From Trichoplax sp. H2 (taxonomy: Eukaryota; Placozoa; Uniplacotomia; Trichoplacea), in the NCBI GenBank assembly GCA_003344405.1, contig NOWV01000099.1, positions 210,970-274,969 of the forward strand: DNA of 64,000 nt. Reading direction: 5' to 3'. Shown one piece after another: positions 40,901 through 53,700 of this stretch; the stretch's first letter is position 1; every line of letters starts with the position of its first letter. The position numbers were made by a program, and so were the translations under genes. The notes under the pieces are model-generated. The model was not told the DNA's origin. It did no database searches and saw only the letters and a list, made by a program, of their open reading frames with translations.

Positions 40901-41599
40901 AGTCATGGTCTATCGATCTATTTTCACTGTAGTGTACAGCATGTCAACTGTGGAAAGTAGAGTATGAGGGGAAAAAGTGTTTTAGGCCTTGAAATTGTAC
41001 CGTAGTCTTATCCATTGGATGCTATCAAGAATGTGGATATCATTATCACTGACTGAACGAGGCAGGCGTCCAAGTTGATGAACGACTAGGAGCGAACATA
41101 TTGGATTATAGAATTAAGGATAAAAACGATGATGACGCTAATCATCAATGCAGATTATTGATGGATTGGATTAAGGAATATTTTAATTGCATATCATTTG
41201 TTGCACTTCAGTCATACCTAATCCCGCTCGTGTTAGAATTACGGCTAAAGCCATGGCTCGCAGTGTACCCGACCATTTTGGATCGATACTTTTAGCAACA
41301 TTAATTGTGGGCGCATTACGCAATGTAAAGCCAACCACCAACATGCCAAGCAATGCTGGACCTTTCAATTTGGCTACAATAAATCCACCTAAAGCTGAAG
41401 CGGTTATCACCACAAATAAGGAGAAGATATTACCACCTGGTAACGCTTCCTTGCCCAAGATAGACCATAATAAGCCATAAGCAATAGCGACTTGTAGAAT
41501 TCGTGTTAAGATACGAGCCAATTTTCCCGATGGTGGTGAACAGATCCGATTGCTGCTAATAGAACCGGAGTAGTTTTTATTATCGTTGATTTCAGCCAT
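34970..41599 (-). CDS. SLC9B2: SLC9B (NHA1/NHA2) Na+/H+ antiporter with polyhistidine tail, 6 exons, 538 aa
   Basis: Exons in transcript order: 41218-41599, 37430-37571, 37155-37330, 36797-36988, 36479-36658, 34970-35514. Phase closes to 538 aa; as I recall, human NHA2 is about the same length. Family words appear in order: KEALPGGN, LTRAGLGL, VMDLPWLWGIMLG, AAVSPAVVIP, ERGYGVNKG, IDDVFAISGF, QPILFGLIGAEVD and IAWLPKATVQAAIGS. The Asp pair at 215-216 is the ion-binding motif of electrogenic CPA2 exchangers, so transport should be intact. The first ATG of the frame is at 41599. The C-terminus is unusual: a Ser/Glu/Asp patch, then about 27 histidines in some 55 residues, ending ETAV, which fits a class I PDZ ligand. 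Exon 1 is 3.6 kb from exon 2. SLC9B1 and SLC9B2 cannot be separated here. The last exon is duplicated around an assembly gap. Confidence 0.93.
35099..35723. repeat. Copy 1 of duplicated terminal-exon segment (SLC9B)
   Basis: This segment, covering most of the last SLC9B exon and part of the preceding intron, matches 35744-36442 almost base for base. It has a 2-base ag at 35574 where the other copy has 74 bases (36221-36294), plus a few single-base differences (gctagt against actagt; atcgag against atctag). Confidence 0.95.
35724..35743. other. Assembly gap, 20 N
   Basis: Twenty Ns in a row. The gap lies directly beside a tgatga trinucleotide run encoding the His tail on the minus strand, and exactly between the two copies of the duplicated segment. 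Confidence 1.
35744..36442. pseudogene. Copy 2 of the SLC9B terminal exon, truncated at the gap
   Basis: On the minus strand the exon begins at 36161 after the same acceptor as copy 1 and reads the same protein (FAVLSAGLAIRV through the Ser/Glu patch). It then runs into the N gap inside the histidine repeat. It lacks the end of the tail and the stop. It is best read as an alternative haplotype or an overlapping contig end rather than a true second exon. Confidence 0.85.
37572..41217. other. Long intron 1 of the SLC9B-like gene
   Basis: It is 3.6 kb long with no supported exon. It contains a G8 run near 39142 and a loosely repeated segment at 40380-40700 (gcatgaaaa.tctggat against gcatgaaaggcctggat). 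Its length is exceptional beside the other introns here, most of which are 50-300 bp. Confidence 0.6.
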
Positions 41600-42180
41600 T
41601 GGATCAATGGATTGAATGATGACGACAATGCAAATAATGAATTTTTCCAATTTTTTTTTTTTCCAATCTTGAAGGGTAGTTAGTGTATCAAAGCCACTTT
41701 GTCAAGAGAATGATCGTCTGGTTGTCGATGGAGGGTAATTTTTTGCACACATACACACACACACACTAGTATATCTCGACCAAGTTGGCGATAATAGTGA
41801 TCGGCCAAGGCATGGATGGTTAGCGGAAAAATGAACGAACCAATATTAATGTTGTGTCGTGTGATGGCAATGTGGACTGTCTTGTTGTGGCCAAAATCGA
41901 TCACACTGGGGTCTACAATGACTTTGGATTATACCTGATCCTTTCGTCTAGTCCACGCGTTATCCAAAGGCATCCAACTCTTCTACTTGAACTCTTTCCT
42001 ACTAATAATCCTTGCTGCAATGATGAAAAGCGATCGATTGGACGCTATTGCATCACCAATGGCGAGCAGAAGTAGTGTTGAGAATTGTCATGCTACAGTA
42101 TGTCCCAAGATCGTCTTTTGGAGGCGATTTTCTAGTCCAACTACAGGCCAGGCTGGTACCAGTCTGATGCCTGTCAGTCA
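41600..42180. promoter_or_regulatory. SLC9B upstream region
   Basis: 5' flank of the antiporter gene with a T/A homopolymer (41650-41662) and a short (AC)n run near 41746-41766. No specific element can be named. Confidence 0.35.
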
Positions 42181-42646
42181 GGTTAGCGTTGGACACGAGA
42201 CAGTACAGTACAGTACAGTAGACGGACGCATTGTACGCTGGAGTACTGTGGACTGTACACTGTAGAGGGCTACAGTGTACAGTGCTGGGCTGGACATTGC
42301 CAGTACTGTAGCAGTGTCACTCTCCGTGCCTGCCAGTCCTGGTACCGGTACTGGTCTTGCTTGGACATGGACTCGACTCTCGTCTTGAAACGTTTGTTGG
42401 ACTTGTTGAAAAGGCCAGCGAACCAAGAGTACAGTACAGTACTAGAAAGAGAGTACAGTATTCAATCCTCGATATGCACTGTACTGGAAGACGATTGGAC
42501 GCTGTTACTCTACTGTACTGTACTGTCAACAACAACGAAATAGAGTCCGTCTGTCAGGTCTGCTGAGTGAGTAGTTGGTGCCACTGAGTCACCTTTCTTT
42601 CAACACAGCAGTACAGTGTACGGTACTCACATGACAGGTTCTCGTA

Positions 42647-42986
42647 CTGTACACTGTACACTGTACAGTAAAAGAGAATACTGTATACGAGAATAGCAAA
42701 AGTTGCTTGAATCATTGCTTATCCCTTCAACTGAGATATTGACAATGACACACCGATCATGTTGAAAACATGATATCAATTGACATACTTTTAGGCGTTT
42801 TAGCACTCGCGCAAGACCAATTGACGCAACGTCCAACTCCATTGTACAGTACATTGTACAGTACTGTACAGTACATTGTACAGTATTGTACAGTACATTG
42901 TACAGTACTGTACAGTACTGTACTGTACTGTACAATGTGCTGCACAATCGACGTCAACCGAAATCCCTCTCACCACAGCAACTGTA
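42647..42986. repeat. Direct duplication, copy 1
   Basis: From the tgtacactgtacagtaaaag block to cctctcaccacagcaactgta, this segment is repeated nearly unchanged at 43009-43292. The shared core includes ttgcttgaatcattgctta, gatattgacaatgacacac and gcgcaagaccaattgacgc. Copy 1 has a longer GTACAGTAC stretch. Confidence 0.92.
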
Positions 42987-43008
42987 CAGTACTGTAGTTG
43001 TACAGTAG

Positions 43009-43292
43009 TACACTGTACACTGTACAGTAAAAGAGAATATACGAGAATAGCAAAAGTTGCTTGAATCATTGCTTATCCCTTCAACTGAGATATTGACAAT
43101 GACACACCGATCATGTTGAAAACATGATGTCAATTGACATACTTTTAGGCGTTTTAGCACTCGCGCAAGACCAATTGACGCAACGTCCAACTCCATTGTA
43201 CAGTACATTGTACAGTACTGTACAGTACAATGTGCTGCACATTGCACAATCGACCGACGTCAACCGAAATCCCTCTCACCACAGCAACTGTA
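43009..43292. repeat. Direct duplication, copy 2
   Basis: Second copy of 42647-42986, with only a few substitutions (atgatgtcaa against atgatatcaa) and a shorter palindromic stretch. The high identity indicates a recent event. No terminal inverted repeats, target duplication or open frame could be assigned. Confidence 0.92.
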
Positions 43293-43374
43293 GTGCTTCC
43301 ATTCAATGAAAATTGTCCCAACGTCTTATCCATGTACCATGGATTCGTCCATTTCCCCATAGGGGTCCGATATC

Positions 43375-43565
43375 AGCACACCAGCTCTTCATTCTTCATC
43401 ATTGATTTCACCCTGGTAGTAGACTGTAACATACTGCTTCAAACCAACTTGGCAACATACAGTATTCGCACATCATTTCCATGGCAATCGTCGCCCGTCA
43501 GCTCACCAGCGCTTCATTCTTCATCAGTATTCACTCATCATTTCCATGGCAATCGTCGACCGTAC
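43375..43565. repeat. Short direct repeats
   Basis: caccag.tcttcattcttcatca occurs near 43379 and 43505, and catcatttccatggcaatc near 43469 and 43537, each pair nearly identical. This is a local duplication next to the larger one. Confidence 0.8.
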
Positions 43566-45669
43566 AGTCCGTCAGGTCTATCTGTAGGTGTACCTGACCA
43601 CTGGCTATACGCGTCGATACTGGTAGACTGCCGTACAGAGAAATAGTGTTGTTAATTTAAAGGTTAGTAACTACCAAACAAGGATAACCAATCATTCACA
43701 AATCTCATCATCATTCTCAAAATGAATTACAATTAATCAATCAATTGAATTAATCGAATATCAATACTCACTCCTGTATTGATATATACGTACATTATGG
43801 ATTGATTGGTTTCTGTCATGAATCGACATTAAAATAGAAAATGAAACTACAGTATCTACTAGGATGATCAAGCTTTCAATCAAATTTGACTTTGAAACAA
43901 ACTGTATTGAAAATAAACAACATGCAATCAATTTGAACTCAAGGCATCCATTCTTTCCCAATCATCATACTGTACATTGTACAATTGTGATGCATAGCAT
44001 AACAGCACTACTGACAACCTTAACATTTGTATGTCAGAGATGACAAGATAATATTCACGCAGCTTGCTACACTCAAGAATTGACTTTGGAAATGTAACCT
44101 ATTTGACAATACAATCACTGAGCTAAGGTAACTAAGGTCCATGAAGTCATCGATCAAGTGGTATACGATAAAAACTTGACAATAACCAATAGATCGCTAG
44201 GCGAGGAGAAAGCAATTTCATGCAATAACGCTATCTTTCGGTACAGCTGACATCAACACACCGATACCCATTCAAATAATGCTTTGAACTATTTTTGAGG
44301 CTGACATAATATCCTTTCTTTCTCATGCTGACTATATCAAGGACAATAACAATATAATATTTCTCTCAACAAATAAAGGTATACGCGTACTTTAGTGCCA
44401 TGGGAAAATGGATCCAATCGCTTTTTTTACCGATATCCTATCCTTTCTTTCTCATGACCGACTGTAATCAAGAATAACTACTGTATACAATACTTACAAT
44501 AACGGTATAGTGCACAATACTTCTTCCCATAAATAAAGATATGCTTCAGCACAGCGGAACTAAATACAGTGCACCGGTAATATTACAAAATTGATTGAAG
44601 CATTTGTTATGAATACAATATCGCTTCTTTCTTATTGTTGACAGTAAAAAAAATGAAAAGCAAAATAGAAAATGTAATTTATAAACGTATCATCACAACG
44701 CTCTTCAATAGTATGATGAGACGACTACCAATAATTTAAAAATTATTATACCCATTTCTAACGGAATGCCTTCTTTCAAACAATTCAGTAAGACTGCAAT
44801 CCTTTCTTTGCATAGCATTAGAAGTGGCGAGTAAAAGTATCAATAATGTTGTTCAGGAAGAAATTGAATCGATACGCCGATCATTTAATTATATACGAGG
44901 ATATACAATTTTTTCTTAGATTCGTATCATAATTCTCATATTAAATTGATATGAATGAAATCCAATCATGCAGGTGAAATAATACCGATATAGTGGAAAG
45001 GCGACATTCATAGTAATATAAACAATTGGTTGAAGTGAGTAATAATATGATGGGCATCTTAATAATAAATCTACTAAAGCATCATTTATCATTCTAGTTG
45101 CAAAAATAAACAATTTTCATGAAAGATACTTCAATCACACCTAGTACAGCCAAATATGCACCATGTATTCAAGAATAACACACCTATTTTTAATGAATTA
45201 TTTACGGTTCTTAGAGTACGCTACCCTTGATGCTGTTATTCATCCTATCATTACCAGTAAGACATATGTGTACGGTGAAAATGAATCGTACAGCTGTACT
45301 GGATTAGTTTAGAATATCGTTATAGAATACTTTTTGAGCTATATTTACGGGAACGATGACAAGTTTACATACGGAGAGTCGTCGCCTTTATGACCAAATT
45401 TATGCCAACTAATTTTCTATGCTTAATGAATGCACGGCATATAGATGAATTCAAAGTCTTGTCATATCTGTAATGATGAAATATAATTTTCTACCATTTT
45501 ATGATATGAATTTGTCTACTATAGAGTATGATATCCTTTATAAATGTGTCGCAATATGTGAAAGTTCAATATGTAAATGTAAGTAAGATGCAGTTACTTG
45601 AAGGAAAATAAAAAAAAGCATTGGCCTTCCGGCCTTGGTATTTTCTAAATGCTATGGGTGTTTTAATAA

Positions 45670-45984
45670 AACGATGTTTCTGTATTAGCGGAGCAAAGTT
45701 CACACCTGTCGTATTCCGCATGTCTAACCTTAAAAGTAGATTTAAAGTTGGAATTGAATAATTCTCTTATTTGCCTATTTCGTCTGGATATATATGAAAG
45801 TGAAATTTATAATTTTATCAATCGGATCGATCAGTCAATATCTAAAAAATGTAAATTAAAATATTGGATTAGCTACAATGATACGTATTATGTATTAAGT
45901 GACAAGCCCTGTCGAGTCTCACGCGAATCCCCAATGAATAGGCAAAATTATTTTTTTCTTTATTTTTATGTCAGCTCTTTCTAG
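45670..45984 (+). other. Open frame of about 100 codons, possible orphan exon (weak)
   Basis: The frame is open from 45670 to 45984 and has a possible acceptor (tgtattag) near 45688. The translation has a strand-helix-strand look (TLKVDLKLELNN, then IYNFINRIDQSIS, then LKYWISYNDTYYVLSD) that loosely recalls a PB1/ubiquitin-like fold. No adjoining exons were found, so it may be chance or a gene relic. Confidence 0.2.
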
Positions 45985-48444
45985 ATATCTTATTAACTTT
46001 ATATAATATATACATATATACACATTTATACTGCTAAGAGCTCTGTGATATTACAGCATCTATATATAGTAGCCAAATAATTTGAATACATCTATACGAG
46101 CATATCTAAATTATAATCAAAATTTTACATTGCTGTAAACTGATTAATAATGACTGTGTATATTAGCAAAATTAATATTTTTCTTGACATATCTGAAAGA
46201 TTGCTACCCGAAAAAGGTCAAAATAGAATATCCCACAGGTACTCATGATTATCATGCAATCACAAATACTATCGTGGTATAAAACAACGTAAATATTAAT
46301 CTACTTCGGATATACTTTCCGATAATTAGTAAGAAACTACCGTATCATGGGAAAAGATACCATTTTTCCGTAGTACTATATAGTACTTGCAAAAGTATCC
46401 GCCCAATGCGGTATTTGTACAAGTCAAAAAGTTCCAAAATTGTATCTTAATGAGTGCTTCAATTTCTCAACATCACTAGATACGAGTATCAAATAAATAA
46501 AACAACATGCGATTGATTAATTTATTTTTGTAATGCGAAGTGATATATGTCATAAGATTCTACCTGTACTGTACTTAAGTCTACGATTTTTTAAATAAAT
46601 GCTACACTCTATAGTATACAATACTTTTTCTGAATACGTTAGAATACTGTTCACGAGCAAAAGTTCGCTTTTTATATACCGAAGAGATACATCAATCACA
46701 GCATCATTATTATTCCATATCTTATATATTCCCTGCTTACATAGATTATCTTGCAGCATGGTATACTGATCTGAGAATAAGAATCACTAGGGATAATGTA
46801 AGGTTAACGTATACATTAAAAGACAATTACATTTAAGCTAATTATATTCGATTTAGTTATAATTCTACTATCCGTAGGAATAAACACTGTAATATCAATA
46901 GTAATGTGATTAGTAACTATCTTAATTAAATGAGTGAGGAATATGGAAATCAAGTTATTGCCTAGATGCCTTAAATACTAGGCTGATTTCAAATTTTTAC
47001 CCTGCACTGTCAATTCATTGATAATGAGTATAGTTTCGCCTATTTATGGAATTCTAGTGCACGAGCATATGCGTACTACTGATCGTATATCTAGATTAAC
47101 GTTGATCAGATCCAAGATTATGGTGGTTTAGTCAGATTATGAGCATGTTCAATGGTATAAAATTTTGTTCAAAATAAGGATATAATAATATCTTAATAGA
47201 TACCCTGTGAGCAATAGAGAATGGAAAAGAGAGATGCGTAATAACCAGCTTAAGTTATAGCCTGAATGTTAGAAGTACCTTTCCGATCTATGTTAAGCTA
47301 ACGTCAGTGCCATAGAATTCAGTTCAGAATAAAGATACTACTGTATAATATCACAAACAAACTCCGTGAACGATAGAGTACCAACAAATGTGATAAAATA
47401 CAAAGCATGGGTATACCGTTTAACATGAAGATTACTTTAGCTAGTTACAAATTTCAACGCACCATTTCTTAAATTTTTAAAATCAGAAATTACCCATTTT
47501 GCTATTAACTAATAACTATCTATCGCTACACAGTTACTTTTAAAATTCAACTGAACTTTGATATCATTATCAAATCTACTATATTATAGACTGGATTAAA
47601 AAATTAATTTTAAAATTAGTAATTTCCCAACAGCTTCACGGTATAGTGTACATTAGTGGCAGTCTCCTGATATAATTTTAGAAGGAATTCTATTTACTAA
47701 AAAGTCTACTGTACTATTGAAAAATACTCTAAAAATAAAATAAAGTAGAATAAAGTATTGTAGTAGAAAGAAATATAATATGGATTGTTACAGTAACAAA
47801 ACAATCCTCGTAAATTACAGATTTCCAACATATAATTTCTTAAGCAGTTAAAGTCTGAATTTATGTTATGATCTACCATTGAATATTTAAATGCAGTATC
47901 TGCAGATTGAAAGTTTTGAATCCAATTGAAATTAAATGTAGTCATGCCTCGAATCAATTTTTTAAATTTTAATTTCAGAATGTATACTGTGTAGATACCG
48001 TCAGACATTTTGGTTTATAATAAAATACGTTCAGATTACAAACCGCGAATTTTAGAAATATTTAGATAGTGATTACTCAAGAATGACTAGTGTATTCGTA
48101 TACGCGTATTCGGTAATAGTATATATTATTGTAGGCATAATTATTATATCAATGCTGTTAACTCACAATCAACTGCAATGATACTCCGACATGTGCAAGC
48201 ATTCAAGTATGGTACCATCCATGAGGACAAACGAAGATCAGCCAGTATTTGATCAATATTAACGCGAGGTAGTTTCAATATATTTCATTTATGGTGCTTT
48301 TTAAAATCGGCAACTTTATTAAAATCTTGCGTAATATTATAAAGATCATTGGTAAACTACTGATAATAACCGCAATAACAATTATTCCACTTAAAAGCTA
48401 CCAGTCTACATTTAATTCTACAATTATCTTAATCCTTGTAAATA

Positions 48445-48485
48445 AAAAAGGTATAATTATTATTATTATTATTATTATTATTAAG
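48445..48485. repeat. (TTA)n microsatellite
   Basis: About ten uninterrupted tta/att triplets at 48450-48482. Confidence 0.9.
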
Positions 48486-48552
48486 AATTGGGTTAATGTT
48501 ATTGGAATATTAAAAGTAATTTAGTTTTTGATGCCGTTGCTATTCTGGAATA

Positions 48553-50764
48553 TTATAAATTGCGTATAATTTTATCTGACGTCTTTACGTGCATTGAAGC
48601 TAATCGATCCACAAAATTTTTTAAGGGCTCGCGTAACTTTTCTCCTTTTCCATCGGCGGATTTGATGTTGGAAACTATCGTATCAAATTCCTTCATTACA
48701 TATTTACTTGCTCCTTCATTTTCTTCGAATTCATAAGCATGTGTGTAGATGCGTGCTGAAATAGAAAGTAATATTTTTGAGTTACTTCAATTACAAAAAA
48801 ATCTAGCTATCATAACTTGATACTCATGGGTAGGTAAAAGTATAAAGCGACTGTAATTGTACTCTAAGATTTTGATAGCAAAATTAGAATAGTTTCAATT
48901 CATCTTGTGCTTTTTAATGTATAACCTTAACAATTTCCAAATAAGCACCGTAAGTCAAATATCAATTTTCGTTACTTAAACTAAAAAATTGGATAATCAT
49001 TAATTATATCTTACTTGGATCCATTTCTTCGCGGTCTTGCTCCATTCCTTCACCTTCACCTTCTTGTCCTTCATAACCCTCTTCACCTTCGCCTTCTGGA
49101 CCTCGTTCACCTTTATATCCTGGTGGTGGTCCTTCTTCTTCTTCTTCGTTTCCTTGTGCTTGTTCTAACTCAGGTTCCATTTCATCGGTAGTTAATCTAT
49201 TGATCAGTGACTTTTCATATCGAGTTCTACCTCGCATCCGGATAGCTTCTTTAGCTGATTGCAAAGTGCCATCAATTAATCCTTTGTATAAGCGGAAATC
49301 TTCCATAAAACGATTAACACGAGCTTGATGTTCAGTATTGGCCATCTTGACTGCAAACGAGTATCGAATGCCTTTGAAATCATGCGCGGGTGGTCTTGCA
49401 GAATGTGGTATGGTACCTTGAAAGATCACAACTCGGCCATATCGAGGTCGAACTTCAGTTACAAATTCGCTAATATCGGAATTATTAGTCGTGTAAGCAG
49501 TTTCACCTCCATAGGAACTTTTCCAGCCAGGATTTAAGTAGAGTAAAAATGTCCATTCATCAGCAACATCCGCACAATCTGTATGGATTTGAGTGTGATC
49601 AGCACTTCGTATCATATTGCATGCTACATCGTAGGGGTACCATTGATCTTTTCCACTAACATAAGCAGCAACTTGTTTTTGAATTTGCCAAAAGTAACTC
49701 TTGGTATAGGAATCAATATTAAAGCCAGCAATCCATTGAACATTATCAGTACCACTATCGACGGAATCATCGTAGTAAAATCGTGCATTCTTGATCGATT
49801 GGCGTAATTCTTCCAATTCTTCATTCTTGAAAAGACCGTCAAAGACGAAAATTTTCTTACCATCGGGAGTTTCAACCTTTTTAGTCTGATATTTACTGAT
49901 GTCCAATTTAGGTGCTTCTTTACTCTTATGAGCGGTTACAAAATCAGCGTTACGTGCAGCATTTCTCTTGGAGTATTTGAGTTTCCATTGATCATGAAAT
50001 TCCTTCACCTTCTCTTCAGATTTTGTCAATTTAATAGTTAAGAACATTTGACCAAATTTATAATCAATAGATGGTGGTTTATGTATGTAAGGGATAGATG
50101 CATCAAAGATAATACAACGCGCTAATCGTGGATGGATAGCAGCAGCAACTTCTTCGTCTTGATCATAGAATAAGATGTCGCCATAATCATTTTTCTTCCA
50201 TTTACTTACTAACTGGATAACCATGGTAATGTCTTTCTCTTCCGGAGATGCATCAGTTGAGATAAGTGGTATATCACCGCGTCGTACCAGTTTAAATGCT
50301 GCTTCATAGAAATGATATTTACTTTCAGAAGCATTAAGAAAATGATTAACACCGGCCAAAAGTCTTTGTCCAACACTTGTTTTCTCAAGTTTAGCAAAAT
50401 TAATCCTTGTTTTCCATGTTATATGATCTTTGTCTACGGTCTCTGCCTTGATACCATCATTAGGATCTTTCAATGTATGTTCCCACTGGCCAAGAGAAAC
50501 AACATACAAGCGTAGCAGGTAGATATCACTGGGTCTAAGAAAATCATCGTAAACCGAAATTTTCTCATCGCTAAGGGTACGAAATGTTTTAGTTAAATGG
50601 GCATCGAAGTCAAAATTGCCTGCTGCCGAATATTTAGTATGAGGTTTTTCCTTAGAATGTGATTTTTTCTTTTGATGATCATATTTCTTTCCTACTACAC
50701 TATCTTGCCAAAGGGCAAAAACTAGGACGATAGCAACAAGTGATACCGACTTGTGATACCTCAT
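48553..50764 (-). CDS. Secreted/ER tandem 2OG-Fe(II) dioxygenase, paralogue A, 650 aa
   Basis: Exons 49015-50764 and 48553-48755, joined in phase. An N-terminal signal peptide (hydrophobic core VSLVAIVLVFALW) is followed by two related domains. The C-terminal domain (about 290-480) has the prolyl-4-hydroxylase-type set: HTD (H394, D396), distal H454 in IPHSARPP, and R467 in IRYSFAVK for 2-oxoglutarate. It also has LNPGW, GGETAY and VRPRYGRVVIF. The N-terminal domain (about 60-250) aligns with it but reads STD and IPYIHKPP where the iron ligands should be, so it is probably inactive. An acidic collagen-like segment follows (GYKGERGPEGEG, GYEGQEGEGEG, about residues 546-573). Exon 2 encodes a charged helical tail (66 residues plus a split codon). 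The likely reaction is hydroxylation of a secretory-pathway substrate, not identified. Confidence 0.88.
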
Positions 50765-53700
50765 TCTTAGTTTTGCAAAAACTGGCTAGTTAATGATATT
50801 GATTCAATTTACGGAAATAGATGAGATTAAGGTAGAAAAAGATAAAATTTTTACCAGGAATAGGAAAGACAGAAAAGAAAGGATTGGCAGTCCCAAGTCG
50901 ATGACTGTCAAGATTGAAGTCAGTTGAATTAGGAAAATAACCCTTATTCAATAGTAAAATCGCTGCTCTAAACAAAGATCGCAAGCAACCGCTAGTCACG
51001 ATCAGTTTTCTATGTATTTAAACTAGCGTTAACATGGGCAGTTCCCAGTGTCATCATTGTTGTAACTCCCTCAACAGTCAAGATTTCATTATAATAACTA
51101 TTTAAGAACGTCGGAGAAATCAATAGACATTTATTTGTATTTGTTCTTGATAATGGAATTTCTCAGTTATTGTTATGCACAGTCGATAATAGTTTTCAAC
51201 TCGTCACGTCCACCATCGACTACAGATGAATAATGAATAAATTGAAAGGATATACACTAAAAAAACGTTTTACTCCATTAATCCTTATTTCCACGATTAA
51301 AATTAGAGATCAATCCGGCTAATATGAGCCTTCAATGGCTAACCAGTTATCCTCTACAATCTATTTTAGAGACGCTATCCTTGTCGTTACATTGTATGTG
51401 CTATCAATCTGAGCAGACTCTTAATCATTATGACAAGAGGTGGAAAATTTTATAAGCAGTAATTTTCTTTACTAATTCATTCAGTAAAATTGGCGTTACT
51501 ACGTCAGTAGACGATAGATACATGGCGAAACTGACTTCAAAGAATGCTCACATTCACGGAAACAAAAACAATCTGTAATGTATTATTTATTCTTTAACAA
51601 ACATATTCAATTAGTCCATTGCGACTATATTCGATTATGAATGAATGATAGAATTGTATAATAGATCAAAAGAGATAATTAGTTACTTTCTACGTAATTC
51701 GTCCTGCCAATTTTACCATCATACACATTAAATGAAGACAATCTACGCGTATGAAAATGGTAGAGTACGCGTACATCTATACTCTTAATCATGGGTAGCA
51801 GTAGGTAGGTTAATATGGAACAAGATATTTAAAGAAAAGCCCTATTTCTTAACCCCTAAATTATTCCTAACCCTAAACCTTTCTTGAAAAAAAACTTACT
51901 ATGACAAGAATGGCGATGAATTATTCCAGTCAACACAACCTATAAATACTGTAGTCCTCTTATGGAATATCAAGTTGTTATTCATATATTGAATTTCCCT
52001 TTCCTGTAATTCAACTATGTTATTAAATTGACTAGTCATTGCTTCTACATGCTAGGCGATAATTTCTCATTCTGCGTCTGTCTGAATAATAATCTGTATG
52101 ATAGAATTGGGAATGTAGAATAAAAGTAATATTGATTCCATTCAGCTGGCATTGAATTTTCATTCTACGCCCCAAGGCATTACGGTGCTTCATATTAACT
52201 TCTATCGGAAATTGGGATTGCCATGTAGAAATGGATAGAGACCTGTTAAGTAGGTTAATAACAAAATAAAAATACATAATAAGTAATGGATTATTATTTT
52301 ACCAACAAGGGTTTTAGCTATTGTGCCACAGCAGTAATGATTTGATATTCTTCTGCTATTATTTGCAATAGTGAACCGCCTGACTTGTACTCAGGTGTAT
52401 ATCAGTAAGTCCCGGTAGTATTTTGCCAGTTAAGAATTAATAAGACTTATTAAAGCATGATGCGATATCAGAAAATTCATCATTACCAACTCACTTCCTG
52501 CCTTGCGTTGCATAGACGTTAATTTAGGAAACTTCTGTTATGACAATTGCATAATTTGAATGTTTAGGAGTGTTTGCATTTATTATCTATTAATCCCTAT
52601 CAAGTAAGTGAAAATATTGCATACTCTGCTGCCCATTCAAGGTATAAATGAATGAAAATCGATTGATCTATTACCAGCAATAATAAAGATGAGCCAAAAT
52701 TATTATTAGTAACGTTTGGCTAACGAGTGTTTATGGAGTCAAGAGGCACCTAGGCAGAATCAATTTTTGAATAAGATAAATACTCATGTTGCGATGCTTC
52801 GTAGCTGCATGCTATATGACTACAATGGGGTTCAATTTAATCGAAAGGCAGTCAAAATAGTTTACTGAGATTAATTTTAGTAGTCTAAATTAATAATTTA
52901 CGCCAAATTTGACGTTAGTTTCTTTGCTGTAGACGTTCATTATTCCATGCAATCTGTTCGGATAGATTCGTTCTCAGTCTTCTGGTAATGAAAGCGACTG
53001 CAATTAGTTCGCCATAATTTAGCAGATTACAGCAGTTAGTACTGTGTCTGTACGTTCATAACTTTGAAGTAACTTTTAAAATATAAGCCTTGCAATATCA
53101 ATAACATAGCTTGCCACTAATTGAATGATCAAATCATGCAAAACATGACTATTGAAGGTAGACTAATCACTGCTGAGATTCTTATACATCTTACTTACTC
53201 TTTCACTAGTTTTATATGGATCTCCGATAGCAAAGCATTAACTGGATTACTAGCAACCTTTAGCGAGTCTTGCTCTAGCTTGTAATTTGATTAAATGTCC
53301 ATTTTGATTTTTAGTAGTATATGTAAAGCAATACTTTGACTACTAGTTGTCTTTACTCTGTCCTGCCTTAAACTTATATTTAGCATCTGAGCATCCACTG
53401 AAATAAACATTTGATATCTCTAACATTAACGACTGAAATGAAATGGTAGCAGCATGATGGCTAAGACAAATATCGTAACTATTGATCACCATACCTCTTT
53501 CATATCAATATATATTTGCTTATTAGCACCTAAGATCATGAAATGATATCGTTGCTACATGAATTTAAAACTATATACTCATATGATTTAAGATTTTAAT
53601 ATTAAAATTACAGGAAAAAAAGGAGTTACAGATACACGAGAATTTAAATTATATCTATTTATAACTAAATTACACTACTGCCTCAAATAATTTAAGAATT

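Larger units (their letters stand above)
42190..43300. repeat. GTACAGTAC/GTACTGTAC palindromic array
   Basis: Dozens of overlapping gtacagtac, gtactgtac and attgtacagtac words occur, most densely at 42840-42945 and 43195-43230. Because tacagta and tactgta are reverse complements, long stretches are self-complementary and could fold into hairpins. Many six-frame open frames here (LYSTVQY-like words on both strands) are artefacts of the repeat. Base composition is richer in G+C than the flanks. Confidence 0.93.
43660..48552. other. Gene-poor AT-rich spacer
   Basis: About 4.9 kb between the SLC9B upstream region and the 3' end of dioxygenase A. It contains weakly repeated stretches at 44240-44650 (tcctttctttctcatg twice) and a (TTA)n microsatellite at about 48450-48482. 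One open frame at 45670-45984 (+) is discussed as a possible orphan exon. Nothing else is supported. Confidence 0.5.

Noticed and set aside
41599-41650. Longer N-terminus of the SLC9B protein with a signal-like stretch
   Set aside because: The extension has no ATG; the frame opens at a TTG, so the first Met is at 41599.
42178-43646. Many overlapping open frames on both strands in the GTAC array
   Set aside because: They are translations of a self-complementary repeat (YSTVQY-type words in several frames) with no conserved protein content.
51850-51885. Telomere-like cctaaccctaaacc words
   Set aside because: Only two or three imperfect units; not an interstitial telomere array.
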